Shown here: positions 16,142 to 24,800 of the stretch, piece after piece
Numbering within the stretch: position 1 is the stretch's first letter
Layout of the letters: each line of letters opens with the position of its first letter
Origin: Pigmentiphaga kullae
GTDB lineage: Bacteria; Pseudomonadota; Gammaproteobacteria; Burkholderiales; Burkholderiaceae_B
DNA: 64,000 bases
Assembly: GCF_004216695.1 (NCBI RefSeq)
Contig: NZ_SGXC01000003.1
Span: 248,001 to 312,000, forward strand
Reading direction: 5' to 3'
Notes under the pieces: generated by a model
The model's input: the letters and a program-made list of their open reading frames with translations, nothing else
The model's database searches: none
What the model was told of the DNA's origin: nothing
Program-made: the position numbers and the translations under genes

Positions 16142-17344
16142 ATGTCGTCCAATCGCGGTGTCGTCTACGTAGGTCCCGGCAAGGTCGAGGTGCAAGGCAT
16201 CGCCTTCCCCGAACTGGTGAGTCCGGCCGGCAAGTCCATCGAGCATGGCGTCATCCTCAAGGTGCTTTCCACCAACATCTGCGGTTCGGACCAGCACATG
16301 GTGCGCGGCCGGACCACCGCGCCGGCGGGGCTGGTGCTGGGCCACGAGATCACCGGCGAGGTGCTCGAGGCCGGACGCGACGTCGAGACCCTGAAGAAGG
16401 GCGACATCGTCTCGGTGCCGTTCAACGTGGCGTGCGGCCGCTGCCGGCTGTGCAAGGAACAGCAGACCGGCGTCTGCCTGAACGTGAATCCTTCGCGCGC
16501 CGGCGGCGCCTACGGCTACGTGGACATGGGCGGCTGGATAGGCGGGCAGGCCGAGTACGTCATGGTGCCGTACGCCGACTTCAACCTGCTGAAATTCCCC
16601 GACCGCGACCAGGCCCTGGCCAAGATCCGCGACCTGACCTGCCTGTCGGACATCCTGCCCACCGGCTATCACGGGGCGGTCACGGCGGGCGTGGGGCCGG
16701 GCAGCACCGTGTACGTGGCCGGCGCCGGACCGGTGGGCCTGGCGGCGGCCGCCTCGGCCCGCCTGCTGGGCGCGGCGGTGGTCATCGTGGGCGACGTGAA
16801 TCCCGCGCGGCTGGTGCATGCGCGCAAGGTGGGCTTCGAAACCGTGGACCTGTCGAAGGATGCCCCGCTGGGTGACCAGATCGCCCAGATCCTGGGCGTG
16901 CCCGAAGTGGACAGCGCGGTCGACGCGGTGGGCTTCGAGGCCCGCGGCCATGGACACGAGGGCGCCCGCCACGAGGCGCCGGCCACCGTGCTCAATTCGC
17001 TGATGGAAGTCACGCGTGCCGCCGGCAAGATCGGCATTCCCGGCCTGTACGTGACGGACGATCCCGGCGGCGTGGACAAGGCCGCCCAGCATGGCTCGCT
17101 CAGCATCCGCCTGGGCCTGGGCTGGGCCAAGTCGCACAGCTTCTTCACGGGCCAGACGCCGGTGATGAAGTACAACCGCGCGCTGATGCAGGCCATCCTG
17201 TGGGACCGCATCAAGATCGCCGAGGTCGTGGGCGTGGAAGTCATCACGCTGGACGAGGCGCCCAAGGGCTATGCCGAATTCGATGCCGGCGTGCCCAAGA
17301 AATTCGTCATCGATCCGCACGGGCAGTTGCCGAAGGCGGCCTGA
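16142..17344 (+). CDS. fdhA: glutathione-independent formaldehyde dehydrogenase (zinc, NAD)
   Basis: This 400-residue protein is very similar, as recalled, to Pseudomonas putida FdhA, which oxidises formaldehyde to formate with tightly bound NAD and no glutathione. Visible are the catalytic zinc region STNICGSDQHMVRGRT and LGHEI, the four structural-zinc cysteines in CGRCRLCKEQQTGVC, the nucleotide motif GAGPVGLAAA, and the signature DAVGFEARGHGHEGA. GAGGAG precedes the ATG. It follows the hydrolase by 64 bases. Its place in the aromatic cluster suggests that formaldehyde from O-demethylation is removed here, though the family also dismutates aldehydes. Confidence 0.9.
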   Translation: MSSNRGVVYVGPGKVEVQGIAFPELVSPAGKSIEHGVILKVLSTNICGSDQHMVRGRTTAPAGLVLGHEITGEVLEAGRDVETLKKGDIVSVPFNVACGRCRLCKEQQTGVCLNVNPSRAGGAYGYVDMGGWIGGQAEYVMVPYADFNLLKFPDRDQALAKIRDLTCLSDILPTGYHGAVTAGVGPGSTVYVAGAGPVGLAAAASARLLGAAVVIVGDVNPARLVHARKVGFETVDLSKDAPLGDQIAQILGVPEVDSAVDAVGFEARGHGHEGARHEAPATVLNSLMEVTRAAGKIGIPGLYVTDDPGGVDKAAQHGSLSIRLGLGWAKSHSFFTGQTPVMKYNRALMQAILWDRIKIAEVVGVEVITLDEAPKGYAEFDAGVPKKFVIDPHGQLPKAA

Positions 17345-17401
17345 CCATCCTGGAAGCGGGCCTCGTGCCCGCTGCGCCATCCTAGGGAATGTACCGAGGC
17401 C

Positions 17402-17448
17402 CACGGCGCCCGCCAACGATTGACGTTGGGGGCGCCGTGTTTCATTAT
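17402..17448 (+). terminator. strong hairpin terminator after fdhA
   Basis: CACGGCGCCC(G)CCAAC at 17402-17417 pairs with GTTGGGGGCGCCGTG at 17425-17439 over 15 bp with one bulged G and a 7-base loop. TTTCATTATT follows. It probably closes the lig-ABC-fdhA transcript and isolates the downstream Bug gene. Confidence 0.75.
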
Positions 17449-17456
17449 TCTCCTGC

Positions 17457-17476
17457 AATTCACCAAAACGTGAATT
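17457..17476. promoter_or_regulatory. operator-like palindrome upstream of Bug gene
   Basis: AATTCAC and its exact complement GTGAATT are separated by six bases (CAAAAC), in a locally AT-richer stretch 77 bases upstream of the Bug receptor start. A dimeric regulator site is the simplest reading; which regulator is unknown. Confidence 0.45.
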
Positions 17477-17552
17477 AAGCGCGGATGACAAGGTTCGGTC
17501 TCCGCGCCGCACCGGTTGCATGCGTATAAAGACACCGCACCAGGAGACAACC

Positions 17553-18533
17553 ATGAACTTCGTCCGCGCCGCAGCACTCGCTCCGGTATCGTGCCTGATC
17601 GCCCTGGCCCACGCGCCGGCCGGCGCCCAGGATGCCGCCTACCCCACCAAGCCCATCCGCGTGATCGTGCCGTTCACGGCGGGCAGCACGACCGACATCA
17701 TCGCCCGCGCCATCTCCGACAAGCTCGGCGCCAGCCTGGGCCAGACGGTGGTGGTCGAGAACCGCGCCGGGGCCGGCGGCACCATAGGCGCGGCCCAGGT
17801 CGCCCAGGCCGCGCCCGACGGCTACACGATCCTGATCCATTCCTCGTCGCATACGGTCAATCCGTCCACCTTCGCCAAGCTGCCGTTCGATACGGTGAAG
17901 GACTTCGCGGGCGTGACGCCGATCTCGACGCTGCCCAACGTGCTGGTGATCGCGCCGTCCAAGAACATCAAGTCGCTGTCGCAGTTGCTGTCGGCCGCGC
18001 GCAGCCGCCCGGGCAGCCTCAACTACGCGTCATCCGGCACCGGCAGCGCCACGCACCTGAACGCCGAACGTTTCCGGCTGCAGGCCAAGATCGACGCCAC
18101 GCACATTCCCTTCAAGGGTTCGCCCGAGGCCGTGTCCGAAGTCATCAGCGGTCGGGTCGACTACTACTTCTCGCCCGTGGCGCCGGTCATCGGCCAGATC
18201 AAGGAAGGCCATCTGGTGCCGCTGGCGGTCGGATCGCCGCGCCGCTCCAGTATCCTGCCCGAGGTGCCGACCACGGCGGAAGCGGGCGTGCCGGGGTCCG
18301 AGTTCAACTTCTGGATAGGCATGATGGTGCCGTCCAAGACGCCGCGCCCCATCGTCAACAAGCTGCAGGCCGAGGTCGCCAAGGCGCTGGCCACGGAAGA
18401 GGTCAAGACGCGCTTCGCCGCGGTGGGCGCCGATGCCTTTGTGCTGACGCCCGAGAAGTTCGACGCCTACATCAAGGATGAAATCGAGTCGAACGCCCAG
18501 CTCGTGAAGGCGGCAGGCATCGAGCCGATGTAA
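17553..18533 (+). CDS. Bug/TctC-family tripartite tricarboxylate receptor, solitary
   Basis: This 326-residue periplasmic binding protein has a signal peptide ending near GAQDA, then YPTKPIRVIVPFTAGSTTD, the conserved first beta strand and ligand loop of Bug proteins. QAAPDGYTILIHSS and IPFKGSPEAV are further family blocks. Bug receptors bind carboxylates and feed TctAB permeases or act as sensors. No TctA or TctB gene is nearby, which is normal for the many orphan Bug genes of Bordetella and relatives. CAGGAG precedes the ATG. It converges on the FMN oxidase gene with a 6-base gap. Confidence 0.93.
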   Translation: MNFVRAAALAPVSCLIALAHAPAGAQDAAYPTKPIRVIVPFTAGSTTDIIARAISDKLGASLGQTVVVENRAGAGGTIGAAQVAQAAPDGYTILIHSSSHTVNPSTFAKLPFDTVKDFAGVTPISTLPNVLVIAPSKNIKSLSQLLSAARSRPGSLNYASSGTGSATHLNAERFRLQAKIDATHIPFKGSPEAVSEVISGRVDYYFSPVAPVIGQIKEGHLVPLAVGSPRRSSILPEVPTTAEAGVPGSEFNFWIGMMVPSKTPRPIVNKLQAEVAKALATEEVKTRFAAVGADAFVLTPEKFDAYIKDEIESNAQLVKAAGIEPM

Positions 18534-18539
18534 GGCGTG

Positions 18540-19655
18540 CTAGGGGATGGCCGGGTGGGGCCAGAGCGCGTTGCGGTCGATGTCCCGCAGCGTGCGGCAG
18601 CCCGCCAGGGCCATCGCGATCTCGAACTCGGTGCGCAGCATGTGCAGCACGTGGATGACGCCCACGGCGCCGGCCGCCGCCAAGCCATGCAGGTAGCCCC
18701 GGCCGACCATGACGGCGGTGGCGCCCAGCGCCAGCGCCTTGAAGACGTCGGTGCCGCGCCGGATGCCGCCATCCATCAGGACGGGCAGGCGGCCAGCCAC
18801 TTCGGCCACCACCCAGGGCAGGGCCTCCAGCGTGGCGGGCAGGGTGTCCAGGCCGCGCCCGCCGTGATTGGACACGACGATGGCGGCGGCGCCGGCCTCG
18901 ATCGCCAGCCGCGCATCGGCCGGCGCCAGGATGCCCTTGAGCGCCACGGGCAGCCGGGTGGCCGAGCGCAGCCAGGCAATGTCGTCCCAGGACGGCGCCC
19001 CGTCCAGCGCTCCGCTGCCGAAGATGGCGCTTTCCCCGGCCCGCGCCACCGCGCCCGCCATGGGACGCATGCCACGCAGGTTGACGGCCTCGACGTCCGC
19101 CGGCAGCCGGAAGCCGTGCCGTTGTTCGCCGTTGCGCACGCCATTGACGGGCGCGTCCACCGTGACCACCAGCGCGCGATAGCCGGCGGCCTCGGCGCGC
19201 CGGACCAGCCGCAGGGTGTCGTCGCGCTCGCGCTGGAAATACAGCTGGAACCACAGCGGCGCCTCGGCCGCGCGCGCCATGTCCTCGAGCCCGACGCTGG
19301 CCTGCGTGCTGGCCACCATGACCGTCTTCATGGCGGATGCCGCCAGCACGCTGGCCAGTTCGCCCTGCGGATGCGCCAGTTTCTGGTAGGCCACCGGGGC
19401 GAGCAGGATGGGGAAAGGCAGCGGTGTGCCCAGCAGGTCGAGTCCGGTGCCGCCGCCCGTCAGGTCGCGCAGCACGCGCGGCTGTATGCGTAGGCGCGCA
19501 TAGGCCTCGAGGTTGGCGCGCAGCGTGTGTTCGTCGGCCGCGCCGCCCGACAGGTAGGCCCAGGCGGCGTCGCTCATGCGCTCCCGCGCGTAGTCCTCGT
19601 AGTCGGCCACGGCGGCGATCTGCGGGGGAATCTGCGTCAGGGGGGGCAGGGGCAT
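18540..19655 (-). CDS. FMN-dependent alpha-hydroxy-acid oxidase/dehydrogenase
   Basis: This 371-residue enzyme belongs to the glycolate oxidase, lactate and mandelate dehydrogenase family, oxidising a 2-hydroxy acid to a 2-oxo acid with FMN. Visible are PILLAPVAYQKLAHPQGE, WFQLYFQ, ALVVTVDAP, the FMN-binding lysine in LPVALKGIL, the catalytic-His block VSNHGGRGLD and the phosphate-binding DGGIRRGTDVFKALALGA. The LldD and Lox branches usually have SNHGGRQLD; the Q-to-G change is mild. The start at 19655 has GGAG upstream. It lies 20 bases downstream of the PKHD hydroxylase gene and is probably co-transcribed. Confidence 0.9.
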   Translation of the reverse strand: MPLPPLTQIPPQIAAVADYEDYARERMSDAAWAYLSGGAADEHTLRANLEAYARLRIQPRVLRDLTGGGTGLDLLGTPLPFPILLAPVAYQKLAHPQGELASVLAASAMKTVMVASTQASVGLEDMARAAEAPLWFQLYFQRERDDTLRLVRRAEAAGYRALVVTVDAPVNGVRNGEQRHGFRLPADVEAVNLRGMRPMAGAVARAGESAIFGSGALDGAPSWDDIAWLRSATRLPVALKGILAPADARLAIEAGAAAIVVSNHGGRGLDTLPATLEALPWVVAEVAGRLPVLMDGGIRRGTDVFKALALGATAVMVGRGYLHGLAAAGAVGVIHVLHMLRTEFEIAMALAGCRTLRDIDRNALWPHPAIP

Positions 19656-19675
19656 GTCGGCTCCGGGGCGCCCGC

Positions 19676-20356
19676 TCAGGTCTGCGACCATTGCCGCAGC
19701 AGGTTGTGATAGATGCCGGTCAGCTGGACCACGGCGTCGCTGCCCGGGACTTCGCGGGACAACTGCTGGATGGCCGTGTCCATGCGGTACAGCGTTTCGC
19801 GCTGCGTCTCGTCGCGCACCAGGCTCTGCACCCAGAAGAAGGCCGAGACGCGGGCGCCGCGGGTCACGGGGGTGACCCGGTGCAGGCTGGTGCCGGGATA
19901 GATCACGAGGTGGCCGGCGGGCAGCTTGACGCGGTGGGCGCCGTAAGTGTCCTCGACCACGAGTTCGCCGCCGTCGTAGTCTTCCGGCGGCGTCAGGAAC
20001 AGGGTGGCCGAGATGTCGGTGCGCACGCGGTGGGCGCTGCCGGGCAGGCTGCGGATGGCGTTGTCGATGTGGCTGCCGTAGTTGCCGCCGCCTTCGTAGC
20101 GGTTGAAGGCCGGCGGCAGTACCTTCAGCGGCAGCGTGGCGGAAATGAACAGCGGGTTGGCGCCCAGCGCGTCCAGGATCTGGTTGCCCAGTTGCGCGCC
20201 CAGCGGATCATCATGGGCCAGTTGCCGGTTGTGCTTGGCGTGGACCGCCATGTGCCCGGCCGTGGCGCGGCCATCGACCCAGGCGGCGCCCGCCAGCGCC
20301 TGGCGGCAGCGCGCCACCTGCTCGGCCGTCAGCACGTCGGGAAGGGTCAGCATCAT
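19676..20356 (-). CDS. PKHD-type Fe(II)/2-oxoglutarate hydroxylase, PiuC/YbiX-like
   Basis: This 226-residue protein has exactly the usual length of the family. The iron-binding HxD is in GSHIDNAIR, the distal His in [15 protein letters not shown], and the 2-oxoglutarate arginine follows in that block. [20 protein letters not shown] is a strong family signature. Relatives often accompany iron-siderophore uptake genes; none is present here. The gene is divergent from the transaminase at 20420 with a 63-base gap and is followed closely by the FMN oxidase gene. The substrate is unknown. Confidence 0.93.
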   Translation of the reverse strand: MMLTLPDVLTAEQVARCRQALAGAAWVDGRATAGHMAVHAKHNRQLAHDDPLGAQLGNQILDALGANPLFISATLPLKVLPPAFNRYEGGGNYGSHIDNAIRSLPGSAHRVRTDISATLFLTPPEDYDGGELVVEDTYGAHRVKLPAGHLVIYPGTSLHRVTPVTRGARVSAFFWVQSLVRDETQRETLYRMDTAIQQLSREVPGSDAVVQLTGIYHNLLRQWSQT

Positions 20357-20419
20357 GACGGAGTATCCTCGTGGGGTATCCCGGCAAGTTTACCCTTGCC
20401 GCCCACCCAGGAGCCCCGC

Positions 20420-21742
20420 ATGTCCGCCGAGATGCCCGATCTGCAATCCCTCTGGATGCCCTTCACCGCCAACCGCCAGTTCAAGGCCGCGCCCCGGCTG
20501 CTGGTGTCGGCCAAGGGCATGTACTACGCCGATGCCGACGGCCACCGGATCCTGGACGGCACGGCCGGGCTGTGGTGCTGCAACGCGGGGCATGGGCGCG
20601 AGGAAATCATCCAGGCCGTGCACGCGCAGATGCGCGCGCTGGACTATGCGCCGCCCTTCCAGATGGGGCATCCGCTGGCCTTCGAGGCGGCGCGGCGGCT
20701 GGCCGCGCTGATGCCGGCGGGCCTGGACCGCATCTTCTTCACGAACTCGGGATCCGAGTCGGTCGACACCGCGCTCAAGATCGTGCTGGCCTACCATCGC
20801 GCGCGCGGAGAAGGCCAGCGCATGCGTTTCATCGGTCGCGAGCGGGGCTATCACGGCGTGGGATTCGGCGGCTTGTCGGTGGGCGGTATCGGCGCCAACC
20901 GCAAGGCCTATGCGGGCAACCTGATGCCGGGCGTGGACCACCTGCCGGCCACGCTGAACATCGCCGAAGCGGCGTTCACGCGCGGGCAGCCGGCCTGGGG
21001 CGCGCATCTGGCCGACGACCTGGAACGGCTGCTGGCCTTGCACGATCCTTCCACGGTGGCGGGGGTCATCGTCGAGCCCATGGCCGGCTCGGCGGGCGTG
21101 ATCGTGCCGCCGGTCGGCTACCTGGAACGCCTGCGCGAACTGTGCACGCGCCACGGCATACCGCTGATCTTCGACGAAGTGATCACCGCCTTCGGCCGGC
21201 TGGGCGCGGCCACCGCGGCGCAGCGCTTCGGGGTGACGCCGGATCTGCTGACGATGGCCAAGGGCGTCAACAATGCCGCCATCCCCATGGGCGCGGTGGC
21301 GGTGTCGCGGGAGATCCACGACACGATCATGGCGGCGGGGCCGGACAACGCGATCGAGCTTTTCCACGGCTACACCTATTCGGGACATCCCGCCGCGGCC
21401 GCCGCCGCGCTGGCCACGCTGGACCTGTACGAGAAGGAAGGGCTGTTCGCGCGGGCGGCAAGACTGGAGCCGGTGTTCGAGTCGGCCGTGCACGGCCTGC
21501 GGGCAGCGCCGCACGTGAAGGACATCCGCAACATCGGGATGGCGGCGGCGATCGAACTGGAACCGCGCGCGGGACAGCCCGGGGCGCGCGCCTACGAGGC
21601 GTTCCTGGCCTGCCTGAAGGCGGGAGTGCTGGTCCGATTCACGGGAGACATCCTGGCGTTCTCGCCGCCGCTCATCATCGACGAAGAGCAGATAGGCGTG
21701 CTGTTCTCCGTGGTGAAGACGGCGCTCGACTCCGTGCGGTAG
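20420..21742 (+). CDS. omega-amino acid:pyruvate aminotransferase
   Basis: This is a 440-residue class III PLP transaminase. It carries DGTAGLWCCNAGHGR, TNSGSESVDTALK (phosphate binding), GRERGYHG, IFDEVITAFGRLG (cofactor Asp) and the Schiff-base lysine in LLTMAKGVNNA. The layout matches beta-alanine/omega-amino acid:pyruvate aminotransferases, which move amino groups from terminal amines to pyruvate. CAGGAG precedes the ATG at 20420; the frame is open far upstream but that part is antisense to the hydroxylase and oxidase genes. A copy of the dispersed repeat follows the stop. Confidence 0.92.
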   Translation: MSAEMPDLQSLWMPFTANRQFKAAPRLLVSAKGMYYADADGHRILDGTAGLWCCNAGHGREEIIQAVHAQMRALDYAPPFQMGHPLAFEAARRLAALMPAGLDRIFFTNSGSESVDTALKIVLAYHRARGEGQRMRFIGRERGYHGVGFGGLSVGGIGANRKAYAGNLMPGVDHLPATLNIAEAAFTRGQPAWGAHLADDLERLLALHDPSTVAGVIVEPMAGSAGVIVPPVGYLERLRELCTRHGIPLIFDEVITAFGRLGAATAAQRFGVTPDLLTMAKGVNNAAIPMGAVAVSREIHDTIMAAGPDNAIELFHGYTYSGHPAAAAAALATLDLYEKEGLFARAARLEPVFESAVHGLRAAPHVKDIRNIGMAAAIELEPRAGQPGARAYEAFLACLKAGVLVRFTGDILAFSPPLIIDEEQIGVLFSVVKTALDSVR

Positions 21743-21750
21743 CGCCCCAC

Positions 21751-21876
21751 GACCCAGGATGCGGTGGATCCGGCTCCGCCGGTCAGGGAAGCACACCCCC
21801 AAGCGGCCTTTGGCCGCTCCCCCTCAAGGGGGCGGCACTGGCGGACCGGCAAAGCCGGATCCGCGGCGCCCTGGGC
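21751..21876 (+). repeat. dispersed GC-rich repeat, copy 2 (composite)
   Basis: The stretch starts with an inverted tail piece (CCAGGATGCGGTGGATCCGG) and continues into a plus-oriented core GGGGGCGGCACTGGCGGACC with CGGCAAAGCCGGATCCGCGG. It begins 8 bases after the transaminase stop. Together with copy 3, 88 bases away, it fills most of the 306-base gap between the transaminase and maleylpyruvate isomerase genes. Confidence 0.8.
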
Positions 21877-21963
21877 CTAGTACCCGTTTCTTGGTACGCC
21901 ACACCGTTGCTACCGCTGGCAGCCAGCGAAGCACAGGTGCCCCAACCCAAGATAAAGGCACTA

Positions 21964-22046
21964 GACCCAGGATGCGGTGGATCCGGCTTTGTCGGTCCAC
22001 CCGCATCGCCCCCTGGGGGGCGCCCGTCAGGGCGTAGGGGGGGGGC
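21964..22046 (-). repeat. dispersed GC-rich repeat, copy 3
   Basis: This minus-oriented copy holds GGATCCGGCTTTGTCGGTCC, a GCCCCCTGGGGGGCGC hairpin and the GTCAGGGCGTAGGGGGG head. It abuts the stop codon of the maleylpyruvate isomerase gene (22049-22051). The 87 bases between copies 2 and 3 hold nothing I can recognise. Confidence 0.8.
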
Positions 22047-22048
22047 TA

Positions 22049-22687
22049 TTAGCTACTATAGTCCGGCTGTTTGGCCGGCACGGCCTGCTGGAAGGCCGGC
22101 TGCCGCTGGCAGTGCTCGTACACCGCCATCACCCGCGGGTAGGCCGAGGTATCGCAGCCCATGCGCTGGGCGTTGCCGACCTGGGGGACCAGGCAGCAGT
22201 CGGCCAGCGTGGGGGCGTCGCCGAAGCAGTACGGGCCGGAGCCGTGCGCCTGGAGCAGGCGTTCGACCGCGGCCAGGCCGTCCTGGATCCAGTGGTCGTA
22301 CCAGGCCTTCTTCTGTTCCTCGGTCACGCCGATGACGTCGGTGAGGTACTTCAGGATGCGCAGGTTGTTGACCGGATGAATGTCGCAGGCGATGGCCAGC
22401 GCGACCTCGAGCACGCGGGCGCGCTGCATCTTGTCCTGCGGGATCAGGCGCGGCTCGGGGTAGGTGGCGTCGAGGTAGTCGAGGATGGCCAGCGACTGCC
22501 CCAGTTGCACCTCGCCGTCGACCAGCAGCGGGACGTTGGCCGAGGGGTTCCTGGCCACGTAATCCGCCGCGCGGTGCTCCAGCTTGCGGATGTTGACGCC
22601 GTGGTACTCGTAGGCCAGGCCCTTGAGCGCCAGCGCGATGCGGACCCGGTACGAGGTCGAGCTGTTGAAGAAGCTATAGAGTTCCAT
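22049..22687 (-). CDS. maleylpyruvate isomerase (zeta-class GST, NagL-like)
   Basis: This 212-residue protein of the MaiA/NagL family should isomerise maleylpyruvate to fumarylpyruvate using glutathione. The active-site segment is SSTSYRVRIALALKG, followed by NPSANVPLLVDG, ACDIHPVNNLRILKYL (a hallmark of the zeta class) and TLADCCLVPQVGNAQR. It ends a three-gene operon with fumarylpyruvate hydrolase (16-base gap) and gentisate dioxygenase, which makes maleylpyruvate more likely than maleylacetoacetate as substrate. The stop codon touches a dispersed repeat copy. Confidence 0.9.
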   Translation of the reverse strand: MELYSFFNSSTSYRVRIALALKGLAYEYHGVNIRKLEHRAADYVARNPSANVPLLVDGEVQLGQSLAILDYLDATYPEPRLIPQDKMQRARVLEVALAIACDIHPVNNLRILKYLTDVIGVTEEQKKAWYDHWIQDGLAAVERLLQAHGSGPYCFGDAPTLADCCLVPQVGNAQRMGCDTSAYPRVMAVYEHCQRQPAFQQAVPAKQPDYSS

Positions 22688-22703
22688 GTCGGCTCGTCCG
22701 GCC

Positions 22704-23402
22704 TCAGACCACGCGGACCTTCAGTTCGCCCAGGCCGGCCACGCCGCCTTCCATCAGATCGCCCTTGACCACGGGGCCCACGCCTTCGGGGGTGCCCGTG
22801 AAAATCAGGTCGCCCGGTTCAAGGCGGAAGTACTTGGACAGGTAGGCCACCGTTTCCGCGATCGACCAGATCAGCTTGGAAGTATCGCTGCGCTGCTTGT
22901 CCTGGCCGTTGACCTTGAGCCACAGCTCGGCCTTGTCCATGTCGCCGACGTCGGCGGCCTTGTGCAGCGGCGCGGTGGGCGCGCTCTGGTCGAAGGCCTT
23001 GCCGAGTTCCCAGGGGCGGCCGACTTCGCGCATCTTGATCTGCAGGTCGCGGCGGGTCATGTCCAGGCCGACGGCGTAGCCCCAGACGTGGCTCAGCGCC
23101 TGTTCGACCGGGATGTTGGAGCCGGACTTGCCGATGGCGGCGACCAGTTCGATCTCGTAGTGGAAGTTCGAAGTCTCGGACGGGTAGGGCAGGTCCAGGG
23201 TCGTGCCGTAGGGCACGGCCACCACGGCGTCGGCCGGCTTGCAGAAGAAGAACGGCGGCTCGCGGTCGGGGTCGAAGCCCATTTCACGCGCGTGGGCGGC
23301 GTAGTTGCGGCCGACGCAGTAGACGCGGCGCACGGGGAATTGTTCGTTGCTGCCGGCGACGGGCAGCGTGGTGATCGCTTCGGGTTGGAAGACGTACGAC
23401 AT
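22704..23402 (-). CDS. fumarylpyruvate hydrolase (FAH family, NagK-like)
   Basis: This 232-residue enzyme belongs to the fumarylacetoacetate hydrolase fold. It has [16 protein letters not shown], the [10 protein letters not shown] block, the metal-ligand region [13 protein letters not shown] and [11 protein letters not shown]. It should split fumarylpyruvate into fumarate and pyruvate, the last step of gentisate breakdown. It lies between gentisate dioxygenase (37-base gap) and the isomerase gene on one strand. Among FAH proteins, the assignment rests mostly on this context. Confidence 0.92.
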   Translation of the reverse strand: MSYVFQPEAITTLPVAGSNEQFPVRRVYCVGRNYAAHAREMGFDPDREPPFFFCKPADAVVAVPYGTTLDLPYPSETSNFHYEIELVAAIGKSGSNIPVEQALSHVWGYAVGLDMTRRDLQIKMREVGRPWELGKAFDQSAPTAPLHKAADVGDMDKAELWLKVNGQDKQRSDTSKLIWSIAETVAYLSKYFRLEPGDLIFTGTPEGVGPVVKGDLMEGGVAGLGELKVRVV

Positions 23403-23439
23403 GGGCGGGTAACCTTTGGGGGAAGGATGGGAAAAGGGA

Positions 23440-24492
23440 TCAGGCGATGCGCTCTTCGCGCAGCAGCCCCAGCGCGGCCTGCACCGGACGATCAGAATAG
23501 CTGAAGAGCACCGCGTCTTCGAGCGCGGCCAGTTGCACCGGCTTCCAGGGCGGGACCGAGAACACGTCGCGCGGGCCGAACTGGAAGACTTCGTCGCCGA
23601 TGCGCACGCTGCCCTGGCCTTCGACCACGCTGAACACCGTGGAGTCCGAGGTGCGGTAGGTCTTGCCCTGGAAGCCGGCCGGCAGCCATTGCATGAAGGT
23701 CGCCATGGTGGGCATGGGGTAGCCGCCGGTGGCCGGGTTCACGTAGCGCAGCTTGACGCCGTCCCAGGGGTCGAGTTCGCCGCGGCGCGCCAACTGGTCG
23801 AGGGCCTCGCGCGAGCGTTCGTAGGGATAGTTGAAGATGGGCGAGGAGGTGCCGCTGAAGGTGTGGCGCACCGGCGCCATGTTGTAGCCGTAGCGGGCGA
23901 AGCTGTCGCCCTCGGGGCGCATGACGGGCTGCGAGGCCTCGGGATAGTTTTCGGCGAAGCCGGCGTCCAGCGAACGCAGCAGCGGGATGTCCAGGCCGTC
24001 GAGCCACACCACCGGCTCGCCGCCTTCGGCTTCGGTGGGGTTGCCGTGGTCGTGCCAGGTCCAGGACGGCGTGATGATGAAATCGCCGGGATGCATGGTG
24101 GTGCGCTCGCCGTTGACGGCCGTGTAGGCGCCCTTGCCTTCGACGATGAAGCGCAGCGCGGACTGGGTGTGGCGGTGGCTGGGGGCGATCTCGCCGGGCA
24201 GGATCAGTTGCAGGCCCGCGTACAGCGTCTGGGTGATGGCCGACTGGCCCTTCAGGCCGGGGTTCTCCAGGATCAGGACCCGGCGCACGGCTTCCTCGGC
24301 GCTGATGATGGAGCCCGATTCCATGACGTCGGCGCGCAGTTTCTCGTATTTCCAGATCGCCGGCACGCACTGCGGCTGCGGCTGGGGCGGAACGAGGGTG
24401 TGCAGGGATTCCCACAGCGGGCTCAGGTTCTTCTGCGCGATGCGGTCGTAGTAGTCGCGGCGCGCGGCATCGGGAGCGGTCTTGTCGAGCAT
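23440..24492 (-). CDS. gentisate 1,2-dioxygenase
   Basis: This is a 350-residue double-cupin Fe(II) dioxygenase that opens gentisate to maleylpyruvate. The N-terminal cupin has the metal histidines in [16 protein letters not shown] and the later WTWHDHGN; the C-terminal cupin begins near [15 protein letters not shown]. The ATG at 24492 is chosen because it follows CGGAG at the right distance; an ATG at 24573 has none. It is the first gene of the gentisate operon. No gentisate-forming hydroxylase and no regulator lie next to it, but an LTTR-like box is present upstream. Confidence 0.94.
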   Translation of the reverse strand: MLDKTAPDAARRDYYDRIAQKNLSPLWESLHTLVPPQPQPQCVPAIWKYEKLRADVMESGSIISAEEAVRRVLILENPGLKGQSAITQTLYAGLQLILPGEIAPSHRHTQSALRFIVEGKGAYTAVNGERTTMHPGDFIITPSWTWHDHGNPTEAEGGEPVVWLDGLDIPLLRSLDAGFAENYPEASQPVMRPEGDSFARYGYNMAPVRHTFSGTSSPIFNYPYERSREALDQLARRGELDPWDGVKLRYVNPATGGYPMPTMATFMQWLPAGFQGKTYRTSDSTVFSVVEGQGSVRIGDEVFQFGPRDVFSVPPWKPVQLAALEDAVLFSYSDRPVQAALGLLREERIA

Positions 24493-24576
24493 GGATGTCT
24501 CCGTGTCAGGCGGGACGGCGCGGAGTGCCCCCGCAACCGTGGTTTCGGCCATTGTATGCGTCGAGGTATGCAAAAC

Positions 24577-24610
24577 GATATGAAATTATCTTATCAACCA
24601 TATCAATAAG
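24577..24610. promoter_or_regulatory. LysR-type box and nested inverted repeat upstream of the gentisate operon
   Basis: An AT-rich island holds CTTAT-N11-ATAAG (24590-24610), a T-N11-A dyad of the kind LysR regulators bind, interleaved with GATATG-N16-CATATC (24577-24604). It lies about 85-118 bases upstream of the gentisate dioxygenase start. The remainder of the 308-base gap up to 24800 shows nothing recognisable. Confidence 0.5.
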
Positions 24611-24800
24611 AATATGTCTTGCTGTGTCAGGGCCAGCCGCCCTGGCCGGCGAAGAGCACCATTCCGGTGTCCGCCTGGCGCCCCGGGATGGCGCACCTGG
24701 GGCCCGGACCTGGTGCGCGGCGCAGCCACCGATGGCCATTCCCGCGTGCACGATGAGCGTGCATCGGCGCCCGGTACGGCCCTTGCTTGAGCAAGGACGG

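Noticed and set aside
19337-20419. N-terminal extension of the transaminase to 801 residues
   Set aside because: The added part is antisense to the FMN oxidase and PKHD hydroxylase genes, and the ATG at 20420 has CAGGAG in front.
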